Below, piece by piece: positions 9,460 to 18,146 of a stretch of DNA of 64,000 bases (within the stretch, counting starts at the first letter, position 1; each line of letters opens with the position of its first letter). Under the pieces are notes generated by a model. It searched no databases. It saw only the letters and a program-made list of their open reading frames with translations, and was not told where the DNA came from. Position numbers and translations under genes: made by a program. The stretch is from the NCBI RefSeq assembly GCF_900120375.1, contig NZ_LT635480.1:372001-436000 (forward strand), given 5' to 3'. The DNA is from Ndongobacter massiliensis (GTDB taxonomy: Bacteria; Bacillota; Clostridia; Tissierellales; Peptoniphilaceae).

Positions 9460-9752
9460 AAGCCGATGCGAAGAAGATTACGCGGCGGTTGCGCATCGTC
9501 CGCGGGCAGGTCGACGGCATTTTGAAAATGGTGGAAGAGGATCGCTACTGCATTGACATTTCCAATCAGTTGATGGCGGCGATTGCGGCATTAAAAAGCA
9601 TCAATCGAGCAGTATTGTCCGCTCACTTGACGCATTGTGTTGCGGACAGTATGCAGCAGGCTTGCGACGGAACCGAGGATCCGCAGCGGCAGGCGGCGTG
9701 GGAGCAAAAAATCCGCGAGATAGAAGCGGTCATCGAAAAATTATCGAAATGA
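9456..9752 (+). CDS. csoR: Copper-sensing repressor CsoR
   Basis: 98 residues, all-helical DUF156/CsoR family. The Cu(I) ligands are present in order: Cys32 (RYCIDI), His57 and Cys61 (AHLTHCV), corresponding to the Cys-His-Cys triad of characterised CsoR. I chose ATG 9456, overlapping the copA stop as ATGA and preceded by AAAGGAAG; the frame is open further upstream inside copA but that is not coding. It represses its own operon through the operator before copA. Confidence 0.95.
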   Translation: MKADAKKITRRLRIVRGQVDGILKMVEEDRYCIDISNQLMAAIAALKSINRAVLSAHLTHCVADSMQQACDGTEDPQRQAAWEQKIREIEAVIEKLSK

Positions 9753-9759
9753 GGATGGA

Positions 9760-10593
9760 ATGATTCGTTTATTTGCAACGGATTTGGATCAAACCTTATT
9801 GGTGGAAAATCGCATTCCGCCGGAAAATATAAAGGCGCTACAGGAATTGCAGGCACGTGGCGTGGCCATTTGTTTTACAAGCGGACGCGTCGTGAGTTCC
9901 ATTGATTGGCTTGCGAAAGAGGCAGGGCTTTCGGTTGCGATCGTCGGTTCCAATGGTGCCATTGCCGTGGATGAGACGGGTGCGGTGCAGTATGAGCGCG
10001 CAATTCCGGAAGCGGCATTTGATGCACTGGTGGACATCGGAGAATGCCATCGACTGCATTATCACTTTTACAACCGGGATACTTTTATTACCTCTCATCT
10101 GGATCCGCGTGCCTTTTCGCACCTGCTGGTGGAAGAAGACAGGCGCGGGAAGGCATATCAGTGCAATATCCTTATTCAGAGGGATCTGCATACCTTGCGC
10201 GGCACGATTCAAGCACTGAAAGTGCAGTATGTGACGGCGCCGCAGGAGGAAGAGGCGGTGTGCCAGGAACTGGAGGCCTTGGCCGGCATTGCCGTTACGC
10301 AGTCTGCACCCTGTCTGATTGAGGCCATGTGCGAAGGGGTGGACAAATGGCATGGCATTGAAAATTTGGCGAGGTCGCTTGGCATTCGCCCTGAAGAAAT
10401 CGCTGTTTGCGGGGACTACCTCAACGACCGGATGATGATCGAGAATGCCGGTTGGGGCGTTGCCGTGGATAACGCTATGGATGCGGTAAAAGAGGTCGCG
10501 GATTACATCACCGATTCCTGCCGGAACTTCGGGGTCGCGCGGGCAGTCGAGGAGTTGATTCGAAGAAACTGGGTGCCGGAACGCATCCATTAA
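9760..10593 (+). CDS. Cof-type HAD-superfamily phosphatase
   Basis: 277 residues. Motif I DLDQTLL has the second Asp (DxDQT form), motif II is FTSGR, and motif IV GDYLNDRMMIENAGW is typical of Cof-subfamily (HAD-IIB) sugar-phosphate or cofactor phosphatases. Substrate is not predictable. It starts 7 nt after csoR with GAGGATG before ATG, so it is probably read through from the copper operon, though a functional link to copper is not evident. Confidence 0.88.
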   Translation: MIRLFATDLDQTLLVENRIPPENIKALQELQARGVAICFTSGRVVSSIDWLAKEAGLSVAIVGSNGAIAVDETGAVQYERAIPEAAFDALVDIGECHRLHYHFYNRDTFITSHLDPRAFSHLLVEEDRRGKAYQCNILIQRDLHTLRGTIQALKVQYVTAPQEEEAVCQELEALAGIAVTQSAPCLIEAMCEGVDKWHGIENLARSLGIRPEEIAVCGDYLNDRMMIENAGWGVAVDNAMDAVKEVADYITDSCRNFGVARAVEELIRRNWVPERIH

Positions 10594-10626
10594 GAAACAA
10601 GAAACTTGGGAACATGGGAGGTGGAT

Positions 10627-11565
10627 ATGGACTATGATGTCATTATTGTAGGCGGCGGTCCGGCGGGATTGTCTGCTGCGCTGTATGCGGCAAGAGCGGG
10701 GTTGCGCACGGCCGTCATTGAAAAGGAGATGCCGGGTGGACAGGTGGCAACGACGAATCGCGTGGAGAATTATCCGGGTTCCATTGCGGATCCGAGTGGC
10801 ATGAACTTATCGGAACGCATGAAAGAACAGGCGGAGGAATTCGGCGCGACGTTGATTTCCGATGAAATTACCGCGCTGGAATTGGACGGAGCAAAGAAAA
10901 TTGCCAAAGGAAAGAAAGAAGAATATGCGGCGCTGACGCTGATTTTTGCGACGGGTGCCAATCCCCGCAAGTTAGGGATTCCGGGGGAAGAAGAATTTGT
11001 CGGGCGCGGGGTCGGGTACTGCGCGACCTGTGATGGCGCTTTTTTCGCCGGGCTGCCCGTATACATCGTTGGAGGCGGAGACAGCGCCTTTGATGAGGGA
11101 CTCTTTTTAGCAACGATGTGTTCCAAAGTTACCATTCTGTATCGCGGCGATACGCCGCGAGCGGCGAAAGTCCTGCAGGAGCGTGTGGCGGCTGCGGAAA
11201 ATATGGAAGTGCGCCTGAACAGCAATGTGGTGGAAATTTCCGGAGATGCCGCCATGAATCGCATCGTCATTGAGAACAGCAAGACCGGCGAGCGCGAAGA
11301 AGTGACGGGCGATTTCGGGCTGTTTATTTTTGCCGGATATGTGCCGAATACAAAGCTGCTGGAAGGCAAGATTCCCTTGGACAAGGGTTATGTCCATGCG
11401 GACCCGGAGACGATGGAAACGGAAATTGCCGGCTTCTATGCCGCAGGGGATGTGCGCAATAAGGTGGTTCGGCAAGTGGTGACCGCTGTGGCGGACGGAG
11501 CGATAGCTGCAATACGCGCCGGAAAGTACGTCGAGGCGGCAAAGGCTGGTAAAAAAATCGGGTAA
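10627..11565 (+). CDS. trxB: Thioredoxin reductase (NADPH)
   Basis: 312 residues. FAD-binding [17 protein letters not shown] at the N-terminus, redox disulfide CATC (Cys132, Cys135), NAD(P)-binding [10 protein letters not shown], and the C-terminal FAD motif [16 protein letters not shown] are all present. It passes electrons from NADPH to thioredoxin. I chose ATG 10627, 3 bp after GGGAGGTG; a TTG at 10606 is in frame but lacks a good ribosome binding site. It is 33 nt downstream of the Cof phosphatase. Confidence 0.95.
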   Translation: MDYDVIIVGGGPAGLSAALYAARAGLRTAVIEKEMPGGQVATTNRVENYPGSIADPSGMNLSERMKEQAEEFGATLISDEITALELDGAKKIAKGKKEEYAALTLIFATGANPRKLGIPGEEEFVGRGVGYCATCDGAFFAGLPVYIVGGGDSAFDEGLFLATMCSKVTILYRGDTPRAAKVLQERVAAAENMEVRLNSNVVEISGDAAMNRIVIENSKTGEREEVTGDFGLFIFAGYVPNTKLLEGKIPLDKGYVHADPETMETEIAGFYAAGDVRNKVVRQVVTAVADGAIAAIRAGKYVEAAKAGKKIG

Positions 11566-11603
11566 GCGATATAATCGAGACAATATCGAGCGAGGAGGCT
11601 GGA

Positions 11604-12794
11604 ATGGCAAAAGCAAAATTTGAGCGGAATAAACCGCATGTCAACATCGGAACCATCGGTCACGTCGACCACGGCAAGACGACGTTGACCGCAGCGATTA
11701 CAAAGGTCATGAACGAGAAGTTCGGAACGGGTGAATTCGTCGACTACGCGAATATCGATAAAGCGCCGGAAGAGCGCGCCCGCGGCATCACCATCAACAC
11801 CTCGGTGGTCGAATACGAGACGCCGAATCGTCACTATGCGCACGTGGACTGCCCGGGACACGCGGACTACGTCAAGAACATGATCACCGGGGCCGCCCAG
11901 ATGGACGGTGCGATTCTGGTCGTTTCCGCTGCCGACGGTCCGATGCCGCAGACCCGCGAGCACATCCTGCTTGCCCGTCAGGTTGGCGTGCCGAAGATCG
12001 TTGTCTTCCTGAACAAGTCGGATCAGGTGGACGATCCCGAACTGATCGAACTGGTCGAGATGGAAGTGCGCGATCTGTTGAGCGAGTACGACTTCGACGG
12101 CGACAACACCCCGATCATCGTCGGTTCCGCCCTGAAGTGCCTCGAAGAAGGCGGCGAATGGGAAGATCCGATCGTCGAGCTGATGGAAGCTGTGGATGAA
12201 TACATTCCGACGCCGGAGCGCGATACGGACAAGCCGTTCCTGATGCCGGTGGAAGACGTGTTGACGATTACGGGCCGCGGCACCGTGGCGACGGGTCGTG
12301 TCGAGCGCGGCGTGTTGAAGGTGGGCGATACGGTGGAAATCGTGGGCCTTGCCGACAAAGCGCGCGACGTGGTGGTAACGGGTGTGGAAATGTTCCACAA
12401 GCAGTTGGATCAGGCGCAGGCGGGCGACAACATCGGTGCGTTGCTGCGTGGTGTGCAGCGCAATGAGATTGAGCGCGGACAGGTTTTGGCGCAGAAGGGA
12501 ACGATTCATCCGCATACGAAGTTCGAGGGTCAGGTGTACGTGTTGACCAAGGATGAGGGGGGTCGTCATACGCCGTTCTTCTCGGGCTATCGTCCGCAGT
12601 TCTTCTTCCGCACGACGGATGTGACGGGGGATATCGAGCTGCCGGAAGGCGTCGAGATGGTTATGCCCGGGGATAACGCGACCTTCACGATCAATCTGAT
12701 TTCGAAGATCGCAATTGAAGAAGGACTGCGCTTCGCAGTACGTGAAGGCGGTCGTACGGTGGCTTCGGGCGTGGTTTCGAAGATCATCGAATAA
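11604..12794 (+). CDS. tuf: Translation elongation factor Tu
   Basis: 396 residues with G1 GHVDHGKT, G2 (RGITINTS), G3 DCPGH, and G4 NKSD (the usual form is NKCD). It delivers aminoacyl-tRNA to the ribosome. Codon use is strongly biased (GGT/CTG/AAG-rich) as expected for a highly expressed gene. It stands alone, without fusA or ribosomal protein genes, behind GAGGAGGCTGG. Two hairpins follow the stop, the second a strong terminator. A 455-codon open frame on the opposite strand is only a by-product of the biased codon use. Confidence 0.98.
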   Translation: MAKAKFERNKPHVNIGTIGHVDHGKTTLTAAITKVMNEKFGTGEFVDYANIDKAPEERARGITINTSVVEYETPNRHYAHVDCPGHADYVKNMITGAAQMDGAILVVSAADGPMPQTREHILLARQVGVPKIVVFLNKSDQVDDPELIELVEMEVRDLLSEYDFDGDNTPIIVGSALKCLEEGGEWEDPIVELMEAVDEYIPTPERDTDKPFLMPVEDVLTITGRGTVATGRVERGVLKVGDTVEIVGLADKARDVVVTGVEMFHKQLDQAQAGDNIGALLRGVQRNEIERGQVLAQKGTIHPHTKFEGQVYVLTKDEGGRHTPFFSGYRPQFFFRTTDVTGDIELPEGVEMVMPGDNATFTINLISKIAIEEGLRFAVREGGRTVASGVVSKIIE

Positions 12795-12800
12795 GGTGCA

Positions 12801-12887
12801 CAATACCGCAATGGAAAAATTTGCGGCATTGTAAATATGTAAAAAGTTTTTGGGGAGAAAGTAGTGATTCTGCTTTCTCCTTTTTTT
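12801..12887 (+). terminator. Tandem hairpins ending the tuf transcript
   Basis: First hairpin 12801-12831 (CAATACCGCAA/TTGCGGCATTG, one mismatch) has no T-run. The second, GGAGAAAG (12854-12861) with CTTTCTCC (12873-12880) followed by seven T, is a typical rho-independent terminator. Confidence 0.85.
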
Positions 12888-12910
12888 ATCTTTTCCATGT
12901 AGGAGGCCGT

Positions 12911-13000
12911 TATTCGAATTTTTCGGAATTATTGGGAGAAGTATTTCTTCAGGATCGTATCAAGGAACAGTTGGAAAAATACGACATTCTGTGCAAATGA
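12911..13000 (+). pseudogene. Possible gene relic: 29 open codons without a start
   Basis: After a perfect AGGAGG (12901-12906) the frame from 12911 reads YSNFSELLGEVFLQDRIKEQ then LEKYDILCK and a stop. The composition looks like real protein, but no ATG/GTG begins the frame (only an internal TTG at 12932). It may be the tail of a deleted gene. No family recognised. Confidence 0.3.
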
Positions 13001-13058
13001 TTTATTTTGATTTATTTTGATTGAAAAAGCTTGAATATGATTTTTAATCGTGATATTC
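12998..13058 (+). promoter_or_regulatory. fruR operon promoter with TGATTTATTT direct repeats
   Basis: Three in-line copies of TGATT(T/G) spaced 10 bp apart (12998-13022) precede TTGAAT (13031-13036) and TATTCT (13053-13058), 16 bp apart; TGATTTTTAATCGTGAT follows in the spacer. Repeated TGATT-type boxes are typical of DeoR-family FruR operators, so autoregulation by FruR, released by fructose 1-phosphate, is likely. Confidence 0.55.
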
Positions 13059-13079
13059 TATGCTTGAAATGAGGTGGTC

Positions 13080-13835
13080 ATGTTAAAAGACGAGCGACTT
13101 CATCAAATTATTCATCTGGTGAATGAAAACAAAATGATGCGAACGGATGAAATTGCACAGGTAATCGGCGCATCGCTTGCTACGGTACGCAGGGATCTTA
13201 ACGCGTTGGACGAGGCGGGCAGGGTCAAAAAAATTTTTGGTGGCGTAAAATCGGTGGCTCCGGCGGATTACATTACAACAGAAGAAGAAATGGGTACGAA
13301 AATACAGAGACATATGCGGGAAAAAATTGCCATGGCCCAGTTGGCAGCGACATTCGTTCAGGATCATGATTTTGTATATATGGACGCCGGCACGAGCGTC
13401 GAGGCAATGATCGGTTTTATTCAGGCGAAAGGGCTGACATTTGTGACGAATTCCCTGACAACGGCGAAAGAACTTTCTGCAATGAAACAGCGCGTATACA
13501 CGTTGCCCGGGGAGATTAAACTGGCGACTGATTCCATCATCGGGATTTCTGCGGCGGAATACCTTCGACGTTTTAATTTTACCGTTGGATTTTTCGGAGC
13601 GAACGGTGTGCACAAGGAACGCGGATTCACGACACCGGATCTCAACGAAGCAATGGTAAAATCCGCTGCGTTGGAACAATGTAGGACGGCATATATTTTA
13701 GCGGATCAAAGCAAATTCGGCCGTGTATCGCAAGTAACATTTTGCAGAGACCAGGCCATTTGCGTGATTCGCGACTGTAGGGGACCGGAAGGAAACCTTT
13801 CGGCAGAAGTAGTGCGATTGGAGGAACTTGTATGA
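13080..13835 (+). CDS. fruR: DeoR-family fructose operon repressor FruR
   Basis: About 251 residues. The N-terminal DeoR helix-turn-helix (DEIAQVIGASLATVRRDLNAL) is followed by a DeoRC sensor domain (YMDAGTSVEAM; FFGANGVHKERGFTTPDLNEA). It likely binds fructose 1-phosphate and represses fruRKA. I chose ATG 13080, 3 bp after GAGGTG; the in-frame GTG 13074 lies within that ribosome binding site. The stop overlaps fruK (ATGA). Confidence 0.93.
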   Translation: MLKDERLHQIIHLVNENKMMRTDEIAQVIGASLATVRRDLNALDEAGRVKKIFGGVKSVAPADYITTEEEMGTKIQRHMREKIAMAQLAATFVQDHDFVYMDAGTSVEAMIGFIQAKGLTFVTNSLTTAKELSAMKQRVYTLPGEIKLATDSIIGISAAEYLRRFNFTVGFFGANGVHKERGFTTPDLNEAMVKSAALEQCRTAYILADQSKFGRVSQVTFCRDQAICVIRDCRGPEGNLSAEVVRLEELV

Positions 13836-14755
13836 TTTATACCGTAACCTTGAATCCCGCTGTCGATCATATCGTTCGGTTGCCGGCGCTGGAAAAAGGA
13901 GAAACGAACCGCGCCGTTGCGGAAAGCATCAGCGCAGGCGGGAAAGGGATCAATGTCAGCAAAATTCTGAAAAATCTGGGGGAACGCAGCATCGCGCTCG
14001 GCTTCGTTGCCGGCTTTACCGGGCGGGAAATTGAACGCATTTTGCGCGAGACGGATAAGATTGTCAGCGATTTTATTCACTTACAGGAGGGATTTACGCG
14101 CATCAATACGAAAATCAAAGCGGATCGGGAAACGGAGATCAATGGCCCAGGGCCGATCATTACGCAAGCGGATGTCAATCGATTTATGGAAAAAATTTCC
14201 GAAGCGGAGCGCGGCGATATCGTCTTTCTTTCCGGAAGCATTCCCGCCTCGCTGGGGGATGGTTTCTATGCTGAAATCATGAAAGTACTGCAGGAAAAAC
14301 AAGCGATCATCGTCGTGGATACGACCGGTGAGGCGTTGCGAAAAACTTTACCGTACCGACCGATACTTGTTAAACCCAATGTACGGGAACTGGAAGATTT
14401 CTTTGGGGCAACCATTGAAAACCGTGCCGATATTGCCGCGTATGCGAAAAAAATGCAAGACATGGGTGCACGCAACGTCATTATTTCCATGGGGGGCGAT
14501 GGCGCCTACTTTCTTTCCGAGCAGGGCGACCAATTGTTTCTGGCGGCGCCGCAAGGAAAGGTAATCGATACGGTGGGATCCGGAGACTCTGTTGTCGCCG
14601 GTTTTGTATATGCGTGGAAGAACGGCTTTTCCTTGCAGGAAGCGTTTCGATTTGGCGTGTGCTGCGGTTCAGCAACGGCCTTTTCAGATACGCTGGCAAC
14701 GAAAGAAGAAGTCGACCAACTTTATGCGGATTTATTGGGGAGGAAAAACAAATGA
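13832..14755 (+). CDS. fruK: 1-phosphofructokinase
   Basis: 307 residues, PfkB/ribokinase family. N-terminal TLNPAVDH and AGGKGINVSKIL are diagnostic of FruK/LacC-type kinases. The C-terminal GSGDSVVAGF carries the catalytic Asp and anion hole. It converts fructose 1-phosphate to fructose 1,6-bisphosphate with ATP. It overlaps both neighbours by 4 nt (ATGA), so translation of fruR, fruK and fruA is coupled. Confidence 0.96.
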   Translation: MIYTVTLNPAVDHIVRLPALEKGETNRAVAESISAGGKGINVSKILKNLGERSIALGFVAGFTGREIERILRETDKIVSDFIHLQEGFTRINTKIKADRETEINGPGPIITQADVNRFMEKISEAERGDIVFLSGSIPASLGDGFYAEIMKVLQEKQAIIVVDTTGEALRKTLPYRPILVKPNVRELEDFFGATIENRADIAAYAKKMQDMGARNVIISMGGDGAYFLSEQGDQLFLAAPQGKVIDTVGSGDSVVAGFVYAWKNGFSLQEAFRFGVCCGSATAFSDTLATKEEVDQLYADLLGRKNK

Positions 14756-16638
14756 AGATTACGGAACTGCTCCAAAATGATGGCATTCAACTCGGGGGAA
14801 AACCGGCGCCGAAAAGGGATATGATCGCGCAGTTGACCGATTTGATGGAAAAAACAGGCGCACTTTGCGATAAAGAGCAATACCGCAAAGATGTGTTTGC
14901 GCGAGAAGATTCCGGAACGACCGGAATCGGCGAGGGCGTTGCCATTCCTCACGCGAAGTCGAAGGGCGTAAAAATGCCGCAGCTCGCAGCCATGACCGTG
15001 CCGGAAGGGACGGATTATGACTCCTTGGACGGCGAGCCGACGCACTTATTTTTTCTGATCGCCGTGCCGGAAAAGTCGAATGATGAGCACTTAAAGGTGC
15101 TTTCGCGCCTTTCCACCCTTTTGATGGATGAAACCTTTCGTGCAGATTTGCTGGCGTGCACGTCAAAAACAGATTTTCTCGATGTGATCGCGAAAAAAGA
15201 ACGGGAGAAGTTTCCCGAGGATTATGCCGGCGTTCAGATGGCCTCCGCGGAAACAAGTTATGACCTTATCGCCGTTACAGGTTGTCCAACCGGCATTGCG
15301 CATACCTATATGGCGGCAGAAGGTCTGACAAATAAAGCGCGGGAAATGGGTTATACCCTCAAAGTGGAAACCCACGGATCGACCGGTATCGAAAATGCGC
15401 TCTCTGCGGACGAAATTGCGCAGGCGAAAGGCGTGATCATCGCCTGTGATGTTGCCGTGGAGAAAGGGCGTTTCAACGGAAAGAGAGTGGTCAGCACGCG
15501 GGTTGCGGACGGCATCAACAAGCCGAAAGAACTGATAGAAAGGGCACTTAACCCGTCGACGCCGCTTTTTCACACCAATGAGACGGCAAAAGTGCAGGAA
15601 ACGCAAAGTAGTGGCGTCGGTCAGACCATTTACAAGCACCTGATGAACGGCGTTTCGCACATGTTGCCCTTTGTCGTCGGCGGCGGCATTTTAATCGCTT
15701 TGGCGTTTTTGTTGGATGACTATACGATTGATCCCGCCAATTTCGGCTCCAATACGCCGTTGGCTGCGTTTTTTAAGAGCGTCGGCGGTGCGGCATTCAG
15801 CTTTATGTTGCCCGTTTTAGCCGGCTTTATCGCCATGAGCATTGCGGATCGCCCGGGGCTTGCCGTCGGTGTCGTCGGCGGGTATCTGGCCAATGAAGGC
15901 GGTTCGGGATTTTTAGGCGCTCTTGCCGCTGGGTTTTTGGCGGGTTATTTAATTCTTCTTTTACGGAAGATTTCTTCTCCACTGCCGAAATCCATGGATG
16001 GCGTCAAACCGATGTTAGTTTTTCCCGTCTTCGGCATACTCGGGATTGGCGCAATTCTTATTTTCCTTCTTAATCCACCCCTGGCGTCGGTCAATACGGC
16101 GATCAGCGATTGGCTGAACAACATGGGGGAAGCGTCCAAGTTGCTTTTAGGCGCTTTGCTCGGTGGCATGATGTCCATTGATATGGGCGGTCCAATCAAT
16201 AAAGCGGCGTATGTATTCGGCACCGCATCCTTGGCAAACGGCTCCTCTGCGGTTATGGCCGCCGTGATGGCGGGCGGCATGGTCCCGCCGTTGGCGCTCT
16301 CGATTGCCATGCTCCTGTTCAAAAACAAATTTACCGCAAAGGACCGGCAGTCGATTCCATCCAATATCATCATGGGCTTGTCCTTTATTACCGAAGGAGC
16401 CATTCCGTTTGCGGCAGCGGATCCCCTGCGCGTTCTTCCCGCCTGTGTTGCAGGTAGTGCAGTAACCGGTTTACTTTCGATGCTCTTCGGTTGCGCTTTG
16501 CGCGCCCCGCACGGTGGCATTTGGGTCATCGGCGTCGTAGAGAATCCTTTTATGTACCTGGTGGCTGTTGCCATAGGCGCCGTTATCGGTGCATTGTTGT
16601 TGGGGTTGTTAAAGAAAAAAGTGGAAGCACAAAACTAA
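14752..16638 (+). CDS. fruA: Fructose-specific PTS enzyme IIABC
   Basis: 628 residues in A-B-C order. EIIA (about 1-150) carries phospho-His67 in IPHAKS. EIIB (about 170-270) carries phospho-Cys178 in VTGCPTGIAHTYMAAEGL. EIIC (about 285-625) has eight to ten membrane segments and the TEGAIPF substrate motif. It imports fructose as fructose 1-phosphate, the FruK substrate. I chose ATG 14752 (GGGGAGGAAAAACAA before it), overlapping the fruK stop; the frame is open 46 codons upstream within fruK. A terminator follows. Confidence 0.97.
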   Translation: MKITELLQNDGIQLGGKPAPKRDMIAQLTDLMEKTGALCDKEQYRKDVFAREDSGTTGIGEGVAIPHAKSKGVKMPQLAAMTVPEGTDYDSLDGEPTHLFFLIAVPEKSNDEHLKVLSRLSTLLMDETFRADLLACTSKTDFLDVIAKKEREKFPEDYAGVQMASAETSYDLIAVTGCPTGIAHTYMAAEGLTNKAREMGYTLKVETHGSTGIENALSADEIAQAKGVIIACDVAVEKGRFNGKRVVSTRVADGINKPKELIERALNPSTPLFHTNETAKVQETQSSGVGQTIYKHLMNGVSHMLPFVVGGGILIALAFLLDDYTIDPANFGSNTPLAAFFKSVGGAAFSFMLPVLAGFIAMSIADRPGLAVGVVGGYLANEGGSGFLGALAAGFLAGYLILLLRKISSPLPKSMDGVKPMLVFPVFGILGIGAILIFLLNPPLASVNTAISDWLNNMGEASKLLLGALLGGMMSIDMGGPINKAAYVFGTASLANGSSAVMAAVMAGGMVPPLALSIAMLLFKNKFTAKDRQSIPSNIIMGLSFITEGAIPFAAADPLRVLPACVAGSAVTGLLSMLFGCALRAPHGGIWVIGVVENPFMYLVAVAIGAVIGALLLGLLKKKVEAQN

Positions 16639-16665
16639 AGAATAAGGCAACCTTAGTTAAGCATG

Positions 16666-16700
16666 AAAGGGGGACACTCGGAAGGAGATGTCCCCTTTTG
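16666..16700 (+). terminator. Terminator after fruA
   Basis: AAAGGGGGACA (16666-16676) pairs with TGTCCCCTTTT (16689-16699), one G bulged, closing the fructose operon. Confidence 0.75.
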
Positions 16701-16792
16701 CAATATAAACTTTGGAGAGAGATGGGTATATATTATTTAAAAAAGTGTGACCACTACGGTGGTGTATATTACAAAATTTGCATGGGACCCAC

Positions 16793-16852
16793 TGGAATAA
16801 TCCCATTTTTTAAGAGATTTGGAGGTTGTTATGTTCAGTGACGAAGACCTAA
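16793..16852 (+). pseudogene. Relic of the 3' end of a MuF-type toxin gene
   Basis: Read in the same frame relation to the next gene as in the prophage, this stretch gives WNNPIF-stop-EIWRLLCSVTKT-stop. The prophage MuF protein ends GNPLSKEIWRLLCSGTKT, overlapping its immunity gene in the same way. Thirteen or so matching codons, one of them mutated to a stop, show that the small gene at 16831 once followed a toxin. Confidence 0.55.
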
Positions 16853-17040
16853 TGGTAATGCCGGAACGAATTCAAGCCGAAAATGACAGACTCGTTGCTA
16901 TATATTACAATACGCCGGGTGAAGACGTGCATATATTTGATATTTTTGAAAAATATGCCTCAGAAGAATTTAAGATTTGGCTTAAAGAAAAAAAGAGGTT
17001 TGACGAGGAAAATCTTAAAAAAGGGATTATTTACAATTGA
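16831..17040 (+). CDS. Orphan putative immunity protein, copy 1 (paralogue of the prophage gene at 58177)
   Basis: 69 residues, acidic, helical, no signal or membrane segment. It differs from the prophage-encoded protein at 58177 at only 5 of 69 positions, and the DNA match extends about 25 bp upstream through the GGAGG ribosome binding site. In the prophage this gene overlaps the 3' end of the MuF toxin-like gene, the usual place of a cognate immunity gene; here no intact toxin is present, only a short relic. The start is ATG 16831 (an in-frame ATG at 16819 lies before the ribosome binding site). Family not recognised; the immunity role is inference from position. Confidence 0.75.
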   Translation: MFSDEDLMVMPERIQAENDRLVAIYYNTPGEDVHIFDIFEKYASEEFKIWLKEKKRFDEENLKKGIIYN

Positions 17041-17076
17041 ATGTATATATTTGATTTTAGCGACAGGCTTTTATGA

Positions 17077-17151
17077 ACCGGAAAGAAGTACGTTTCTGAT
17101 TTTCGTTCTCCGGAAGGGGCGAGAGGCGGAGTGCATGGATGGTATAAATAG
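17077..17151 (+). pseudogene. Relic of a toxin C-terminus (SPEGARGGVHGWYK)
   Basis: An open stretch reads GKKYVSDFRSPEGARGGVHG then WYK and a stop, 34 bp before the next small gene. A near-identical ending (ARGGVQGWYK) occurs at 18694-18726 before copy 4, and a frameshifted one before copy 3. No start codon or ribosome binding site belongs to it. It looks like the tail of a second, different C-terminal toxin domain left behind after deletion. Confidence 0.4.
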
Positions 17152-17185
17152 AATTACATATCGAAAATGAAGGGGGGAGGTTGTT

Positions 17186-17395
17186 ATGTTCAGTGATGAA
17201 GACCTAATGGAAATGCCGGAACGAATTCAAGCCGAAAATGACAGACTCGTTGCTATATATTACAATACGCCGGGTGAAGACGTGTGTATATTTGATATTA
17301 TCGAAAAATATGCCTCAGAAGAATTTAAGATTTGGAGTAAAGAAAAAGATCGTTTCGACGAAGAAAATCTGAAAAAAGGGATTATTTACAATTGA
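17186..17395 (+). CDS. Orphan putative immunity protein, copy 2
   Basis: 69 residues, 8 differences from the prophage protein. Changes cluster in the central segment (PGEDVCIFDIIEKY) and the LKEKKK/SKEKDR patch, while the N-terminal MFSDEDL and C-terminal ENLKKGIIYN are constant. The ribosome binding site is GGGGGGAGG. It is 145 nt after copy 1 on the same strand. Central variation with conserved ends suits an immunity family whose middle sets specificity, but this is inference. Confidence 0.72.
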   Translation: MFSDEDLMEMPERIQAENDRLVAIYYNTPGEDVCIFDIIEKYASEEFKIWSKEKDRFDEENLKKGIIYN

Positions 17396-17456
17396 ATGTA
17401 CACAAGACCAGGCGGTCCATAATTTGAAAACTTTAATTACACCTACAAATTCATGT

Positions 17457-17641
17457 TGACTTTAAAAGGGGGCTCAAAAATCCAACTTGGGGAGGCTATG
17501 CAGGTCTGTTTACATTTTAGGAAAAGTTAATTAAGTTTATATTATGAGTTGAGTCACGAGCCACGAGCCGGACAGGGCGAGAGGCGGAGTGCCTGGATAA
17601 TACAAATAGAATTACATATCGAAAACAAGGGGGAGATTGCT
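17457..17641 (+). repeat. Upstream cassette repeat A (matches 18577-18759)
   Basis: The sequence from CTTTAAAAGGGGGCTCAAAA through GGCGAGAGGCGGAGTGC to the ribosome binding site of copy 3 closely matches the sequence before copy 4 at 18577-18759. A 7-bp internal duplication (acgagcc) breaks the toxin-tail frame in this copy. Part of the same unit, from GGGCGAGAGGCGG onward, also precedes copy 2 (17116-17185). Confidence 0.7.
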
Positions 17642-17851
17642 ATGTTCAGTGACGAAGACCTAATGGTAATGCCGGAACGATTTAAAGCGGAGAATGATAG
17701 GCTTGTAGACATATTTCTTAATACCGAAGATGAGGATATAGACATCGAGGATATTATCGAAAAATATGCTTCAGAAGAATTTAAGCTTTGGAGTAAAGAA
17801 AAAGATCGTTTCGACGAAGAGAACCTGAAAAAAGGGATTATTTACAACTGA
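17642..17851 (+). CDS. Orphan putative immunity protein, copy 3
   Basis: 69 residues, about 19 differences from the prophage protein, mostly in the middle (LVDIFLNTEDEDIDIEDIIE). The real start is ATG 17642, after GGGGGAG; the frame is open 31 codons further up only through the repeat unit. Codon use and ribosome binding site are as in the other copies. It belongs to the tandem array and has no intact toxin partner. Confidence 0.72.
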   Translation: MFSDEDLMVMPERFKAENDRLVDIFLNTEDEDIDIEDIIEKYASEEFKLWSKEKDRFDEENLKKGIIYN

Positions 17852-17936
17852 ATGTACACGATACCGGACGGCCCATAATTTGAAAGCTTAGTCCCGCCAA
17901 TGGATGTTAAGAAAATTGAGGATGTGAGGTGACACA

Positions 17937-18134
17937 GTGTACATCTATTATTTAGCTTATGATGACGGGAACATGCTGATTAGGTCGTCTGCGGGAAAAC
18001 CAATACAGAGGTTTGATATTGAAAAGCAACAATGGATAGTTGATTATGACATGTGTCAAATTTATTTTGGAAAAATTCCTATGGATGTCATAACCGAGAA
18101 AAAAGCAAATGAAATCATAAATTCAATCGGTTAG
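17937..18134 (+). CDS. Small unknown protein, possible second type of orphan immunity protein
   Basis: 65 residues starting at GTG 17937 after GTGAGGTGA. The sequence (YYLAYDDGNMLIR..RFDIEKQQWIVDYDMCQIYFGKIP) is a compact beta-rich type ending in an acidic helix (TEKKANEIINSIG). I do not recognise the family. Its place inside the array, on the same strand, suggests another immunity gene whose toxin is gone; there is no direct evidence. Confidence 0.6.
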   Translation: MYIYYLAYDDGNMLIRSSAGKPIQRFDIEKQQWIVDYDMCQIYFGKIPMDVITEKKANEIINSIG

Positions 18135-18146
18135 GAAGGAATTAGG

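Noticed and set aside
11436-12803. 455-codon ORF antisense to tuf
   Set aside because: It results from the strong codon bias of EF-Tu; no ribosome binding site and no protein family.
16491-16841. ORF running from fruA into the first array gene
   Set aside because: The first part is the shifted frame of fruA. The last 39 codons from ATG 16722 have no spaced ribosome binding site; the homologous toxin tail is in another frame.
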